From NCBI GenBank assembly GCA_050313895.1, contig JBNPMI010000003.1: a stretch of DNA of 64,000 nucleotides, one strand, 5' to 3'. Shown here piece by piece: positions 63,032 to 64,000 of the stretch (positions are counted from its first letter, which is position 1; the number at the start of each line of letters is the position of its first letter). Below the pieces are notes generated by a model, which was given only the letters and a program-made list of their open reading frames with translations, ran no database searches and was not told the DNA's origin. The DNA is from JALFST01 sp022779285 (GTDB taxonomy: Bacteria > Bacillota > Clostridia > Tissierellales > Peptoniphilaceae). Made by a program: the position numbers and the translations under genes.

Positions 63032-63271
63032 ATGAAAGATCTCTTATTGTCAATGGCACAGAGCCTGGTCGATCATCCCGATTCGATTGAGCTGATAGAA
63101 GATGTGGAGGGGGGACTTGTTCACCTTTCGCTTCGCGTCCATTCCGATGATATGGGAAAGGTGATCGGCAAGCAGGGCCGCATTGCCAATTCGTTGCGCC
63201 AAGTCCTGAAAGCCTGCGCAATCAAAGAGAATGTCAAGGTAAACCTGGACATTGAAAGCATTGATGAATGA
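63032..63271 (+). CDS. khpA: KH domain RNA-binding protein KhpA (YlqC)
   Basis: A 79-residue single KH-domain protein with HSDDMGKVIGKQGRIANSLR (GxxG loop as GKQG). KhpA partners KhpB to bind RNAs, and controls cell size and division in streptococci. It starts two bases after rpsP and overlaps rimM by eight bases. Confidence 0.95.
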   Translation: MKDLLLSMAQSLVDHPDSIELIEDVEGGLVHLSLRVHSDDMGKVIGKQGRIANSLRQVLKACAIKENVKVNLDIESIDE

Positions 63272-63770
63272 CCTCATTTCTGTGGGTACCGTTATTAGGA
63301 CACGGGGCCTAAAAGGAGAAGTACGGGTGCAAACCGCGGATGGCCGCAAGGACCGTTTTTCAAAGGGAATGCTCCTTTATACGGATTCCGGTGAAAAACT
63401 TCACATCTCGAAGATTCGAAGCGATGGTTTATTCAGTTATTTGTTTTTCGATGAAATTTCTTCGATTGAAGAAGCGGAAAAGCTGTTGCGAAAACAGCTC
63501 TATGTTTTAGAGGAAGATCTGCCGGATCCCGAGCCCGGATTTTATTATGTGAAGGATTTAATCGGACTGCGGGTAATGGATGAAAAAAATCACATTTTCG
63601 GTACGGTGAAGGATGTGCTCAGCTACGCTTCCAATGATATTTATGTGGTGGTGACTGAGAATCGGAAGGAAATTTTGATTCCGGCTGTACATGACGTGAT
63701 TCGGAAAATTTCCCCGGACGAGGGTTATATCCGTATACAAGCGATGAAGGGTTTGCTCGATGAGAATTGA
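63264..63770 (+). CDS. rimM: Ribosome maturation factor RimM
   Basis: A 30S assembly factor that binds S19. The 168-residue protein has the N-terminal RimM barrel (VGTVIRTRGLKGEVRVQT) and the C-terminal PRC-like domain (FYYVKDLIGLRV, EILIPAVHDVIRKI). ATG 63264 is chosen because it gives the usual N-terminus; an in-frame TTG lies at 63252. It overlaps trmD by 11 bases. Confidence 0.94.
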   Translation: MNDLISVGTVIRTRGLKGEVRVQTADGRKDRFSKGMLLYTDSGEKLHISKIRSDGLFSYLFFDEISSIEEAEKLLRKQLYVLEEDLPDPEPGFYYVKDLIGLRVMDEKNHIFGTVKDVLSYASNDIYVVVTENRKEILIPAVHDVIRKISPDEGYIRIQAMKGLLDEN

Positions 63771-64000
63771 TATTCTAACGCTATTTCCCGAAATTTTTTC
63801 GATTCTGGATCAATATGGCGTGATCGGAAGGGCGATTCAAAAAGAACATCTTGCGATCAAGGCAACCAATATTCGCGATTTTTCCCTCGATAAGCACAGC
63901 AAAGTGGACGGAACGGTGTTTGGCGGGGCGGCAGGCATGCTGATGATGCCGGAACCGGTGGTTCGCTCGATTGAAGCGGTTCGAACGCCAAAGAGTCGTG
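63760..64000 (+). CDS. trmD: tRNA (guanine(37)-N1)-methyltransferase TrmD, partial
   Basis: The first 80 codons are present and run off the window. They read MRIDILTLFPEIFSIL, GVIGRAIQKEHLAIKA and GAAGMLMMPEP, the opening of TrmD, a SAM-dependent enzyme with a knotted fold that makes m1G37. At residues 50-57 the sequence is DGTVFGGA where common TrmD proteins have DDxPYGGG, a departure in a conserved substrate loop. ATG 63760 lies inside rimM. Confidence 0.93.
   Translation, partial: MRIDILTLFPEIFSILDQYGVIGRAIQKEHLAIKATNIRDFSLDKHSKVDGTVFGGAAGMLMMPEPVVRSIEAVRTPKSR

Overview
The window is a chromosomal stretch of a low- to mid-GC, Gram-positive anaerobe of the Firmicutes, most likely Clostridia-like. 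The evidence is gene content and order: a dcw division cluster that starts with mraZ and its operator repeats, the alaS-ireB-ruvX-DUF1292 block, a Bacillus-type block yicC-gmk-rpoZ-coaBC-priA-def-fmt-rsmB-rlmN-stp-prkC-rsgA-rpe-thiN-(rpmB)-asp23-yloV-recG, and plsX-rnc-smc-ftsY followed by ylxM-ffh-rpsP-khpA-rimM-trmD. The MurE-like ligase carries an EDPN motif in place of DNPR, which suggests a peptidoglycan with lysine (or another non-DAP residue). No sporulation gene was seen. I cannot name the genus.

Layout. 1-196: the end of an insertion sequence, reading leftward out of the window, with the start of its transposase and an RBS-masking hairpin. 288-4440: hflX, a YigZ/IMPACT gene, yebC, a DUF1461 membrane protein and lgt, closed by a terminator. 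4546-14455: dcw cluster (mraZ, rsmH, ftsL, a class B PBP, mraY, murD, ftsW, divIB, ftsZ) plus nrdR, driven by a promoter overlapped by MraZ boxes. murE, murF, murG, murC and ftsA are not in the cluster. 14474-26706: rarA, asnS, leuS, an IscR-like Rrf2 regulator, alaS, ireB, ruvX, DUF1292, RNase J and a U32-family protein. 26779-28536 (minus): rqcH. 28694-42567: the long yicC-to-thiN run of nucleotide, coenzyme A, translation-initiation and rRNA-modification genes and the PASTA kinase/phosphatase pair. 42619-42870 (minus): rpmB, divergent from asp23-yloV-recG-rsmD-coaD and a coiled-coil protein (43039-48594). 48650-50194: MurE-like ligase, convergent with tmcAL (minus). 51446-57894: rpmF, plsX, rnc, smc, ftsY.

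57900-60745 is the one clearly accessory island. An AT-rich cassette holds an ABC exporter, a short ORF coupled to it by an ATGA overlap, a 41-residue peptide ending in TGCGAVIACGGCA, a stub that looks like the start of another ABC ATPase gene, and a terminator hairpin. Two imperfect direct repeats of about 205 bp lie on either side; both are the decayed 3' end of a LysR-type regulator gene. The cassette separates ftsY from the ylxM-ffh operon, which has its own promoter just after the second repeat. I regard it as a candidate small peptide (RiPP or bacteriocin-like) system and the most interesting part of the window. The rest is conserved housekeeping DNA with tight, often overlapping genes. 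I found no tRNA, rRNA, CRISPR array or recognisable riboswitch.
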